Positions 5,670 to 6,750 of a DNA stretch of 6,750 nucleotides are shown piece by piece. This stretch comes from Acinetobacter sp. GTDB taxonomy: Bacteria > Pseudomonadota > Gammaproteobacteria > Pseudomonadales > Moraxellaceae. How positions within the stretch are numbered: position 1 is the stretch's first letter; every line of letters begins with the position of its first letter. A program made the translations under genes and the position numbers. The notes beneath the pieces were generated by a model that had not been told where the DNA came from, did not search any database, and saw nothing but the letters and a program-made list of their open reading frames with translations. The DNA lies in contig SSHD01000126.1 of assembly GCA_008017255.1 (NCBI GenBank), positions 1 through 6,750 of the forward strand, written 5' to 3'.

Positions 5670-6015
5670 AAGTTTTCTCAAAAGTCATTAATAAACTCAA
5701 ATTCAGTACAAAGGGTTTGCGCACTTCATACTTTTTCTTCACAATCAAATCACCCTTATAGGTCGCTACGCCAATGTCCTTAAAGCGTAAATCGCGAATC
5801 CCATTCATATCAAAGCGTTTATCCATTTCCATAGCAAACTTGGTTGGGGTAATATCGGTAGGACTGTCTTTAAGTAAGCCCTGAATTTGCATATCAATAA
5901 TTTTATCATCCCAATATGCTGGCCAAATTGCCACTGCAGCTTTCACCGCAATCGCAAATAAAATCGCCGCAAATAAAAATGCAATGTACGATGCCCCTTG
6001 TTGAGATTGACGCAT
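5635..6015 (-). CDS. DUF4845-type small membrane protein
   Basis: This 126-residue protein has one N-terminal membrane segment (about residues 9-32, YIAFLFAAILFAIAVKAAVA) after a short polar start MRQSQQGAS. A soluble domain of about 90 residues follows, rich in Asp/Lys with alternating hydrophobic residues (ATYKGDLIVKKKYEVRKPF). The size, topology and place between lepB and rnc match the DUF4845 family found at this locus in many gammaproteobacteria; the assignment rests on context and architecture. The soluble part probably faces the periplasm, by analogy with other N-terminally anchored proteins. The ATG has an excellent AAAGGAA site (AGGA 8 nt upstream) in the 23-nt gap after lepB. Its last 11-12 codons overlap the start of rnc. 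No function is established for the family that I can name. The N-terminus resembles a type IV prepilin leader but lacks Glu at +5. Confidence 0.82.
   Translation of the reverse strand: MRQSQQGASYIAFLFAAILFAIAVKAAVAIWPAYWDDKIIDMQIQGLLKDSPTDITPTKFAMEMDKRFDMNGIRDLRFKDIGVATYKGDLIVKKKYEVRKPFVLNLSLLMTFEKTFDQKTAKLQTD
5677..5679 (-). promoter_or_regulatory. Possible ribosome-binding site for the rnc TTG start
   Basis: GAG followed by the 7-nt spacer AAAACTT precedes the TTG at 5667-5669. It lies inside the upstream coding sequence. The alternative TTG at 5679-5681 has no purine-rich site at a suitable distance. The site is short, so it supports the start only modestly. Confidence 0.4.
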
Positions 6016-6023
6016 GATCTTGT

Positions 6024-6027
6024 TCCT
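6024..6027 (-). promoter_or_regulatory. Ribosome-binding site of the DUF4845 gene
   Basis: AGGA within AAAGGAA lies 8 nt before the ATG at 6013-6015 and 8 nt past the lepB stop. It is one of the strongest such sites in the window and fixes the start. Confidence 0.75.
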
Positions 6028-6038
6028 TTCTGTTTTTA

Positions 6039-6750
6039 TTAATTAATCTTACCATTTCGGCTGAAACTTGGAAGATGCAAACCTGGTTCTTTATGCATCC
6101 ATACATAAAAAGCCCGCCCCGTTAAGTTACTTTCAGGTACAAAGCCCCAAAAACGACTATCGGCACTTTGGTCACGGTTATCTCCCATGGCGAAATATTG
6201 CCCTTGTGGCACAGTCACTTCCCAATCTGCCCCATTACTCTCAATAAACACATCATTGGCTTTGGCTACAAAGGGAATCAACGCTTCTGCACCTTTGCGC
6301 TGAGCAAAATGAAATTGCTCAACCAATGGGTTGCGTCCATCTAAGTAACGAATGACATGTTGATGTTCACCCAAGGTTTCTTGGAAATAATAGACCTTTG
6401 GTGTTTCTAATTGATCTTCTTCACGCTGCACTTCAGTAACCACTTTGGCAACCTGCTGACCATTAATCAACAACTGCCCTGATTTAAACTGAATATAATC
6501 GCCTGGTAGCCCTACTACGCGTTTAATATAACTAATTTTCGGCTGTGGTGGATAGCGAAATACAATCACTTCACCACGCTTTGGTTCGCCAACATTGATA
6601 ATCTTACTATTCACAATTGGTAAACGCACACCATAATCAAACTTATTCACCAAAATAAAATCACCGGTTTCTAAGGTCGGCACCATAGAATCGGATGGAA
6701 TATTAAATGGTTCATATAAGAATGAACGTAACACCAAGACCACTGCCAAG
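6039..6750 (-). CDS. lepB: Signal peptidase I LepB (N-terminus cut by window edge)
   Basis: LepB is the inner-membrane serine protease that removes signal peptides from proteins exported by Sec and Tat. The visible 236 codons are open to the right edge. The first full codon in view is TTG (an internal Leu), and the missing part should hold the first membrane segment and cytoplasmic loop. Counting from that codon, box B is FNIPSDSMVPTL with the nucleophile S21. Box D is SYIKRVVGLPGD with the general base K76, and box E is GDNRDQSADSRFWG (189-202). This is the Ser/Lys dyad of the S26 family. The preceding LVLRSFLYEPF is the end of the second membrane segment. The region between boxes D and E (about 85-180) is the variable beta domain of larger Gram-negative enzymes. 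It begins the minus-strand run as seen here and is followed 23 nt later by the DUF4845 gene; the promoter is out of view. Confidence 0.96.
   Translation of the reverse strand, partial: LAVVLVLRSFLYEPFNIPSDSMVPTLETGDFILVNKFDYGVRLPIVNSKIINVGEPKRGEVIVFRYPPQPKISYIKRVVGLPGDYIQFKSGQLLINGQQVAKVVTEVQREEDQLETPKVYYFQETLGEHQHVIRYLDGRNPLVEQFHFAQRKGAEALIPFVAKANDVFIESNGADWEVTVPQGQYFAMGDNRDQSADSRFWGFVPESNLTGRAFYVWMHKEPGLHLPSFSRNGKIN

Noticed and set aside
5906..6106. Minus-strand frame of 66 codons spanning the lepB-DUF4845 junction
   Set aside because: It overlaps the ends of two convincing genes in another frame, and its Cys-rich translation looks random.
1..6750. A new defence, mobile or biosynthetic system
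   Set aside because: Every sizeable open frame is either a recognisable housekeeping gene or an antisense shadow. Base composition looks even across the window and no clustered repeats were seen.

Overview
The window looks like ordinary chromosomal housekeeping DNA from a gammaproteobacterium, most likely Acinetobacter or a close Moraxellaceae relative. The reasons are the AT-rich, A/T-ending codon use, the conserved lepB-rnc-era-recO-pdxJ order, miaE after pdxJ, a small acidic-tailed lipoprotein between era and recO, and RNase III and Era sequences of the type I associate with Acinetobacter. The genus is an inference from remembered family resemblance; the species cannot be fixed from this window.

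Left part (1-1507), plus strand. It holds the C-terminal 224 codons of a class I PLP-dependent aminotransferase (aspartate aminotransferase type) closed by a strong intrinsic terminator. Next comes a monocistronic PaaI-type hotdog thioesterase with a near-consensus sigma70 promoter. A single tRNA-Asn(GUU) gene follows, with its own promoter, an encoded CCA end and a terminator.

Right part (1513-6750), minus strand. Eight genes read right to left with gaps of 4-45 nt and one overlap: lepB (N-terminus cut by the window edge), a DUF4845-type membrane protein, rnc, era, a small lipoprotein, recO, pdxJ and miaE. A stem-loop with a T-rich tail lies just past miaE. The spacing suggests one polycistronic unit whose promoter is beyond the right edge. 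The products serve protein export (LepB), RNA processing and 30S maturation (RNase III, Era), recombinational repair (RecO), vitamin B6 synthesis (PdxJ) and tRNA hypermodification (MiaE). They share an operon by conserved order rather than by a single pathway.

The two halves converge between the tRNA and miaE, where two terminators sit back to back. No mobile element, CRISPR array, phage gene or new multi-gene system was seen. No gene-free stretch exceeds 150 bases. The points most worth a second look are the small lipoprotein, the prepilin-like N-terminus of the DUF4845 protein, the Era N-terminal extension, and the non-ATG rnc start inside the upstream gene.
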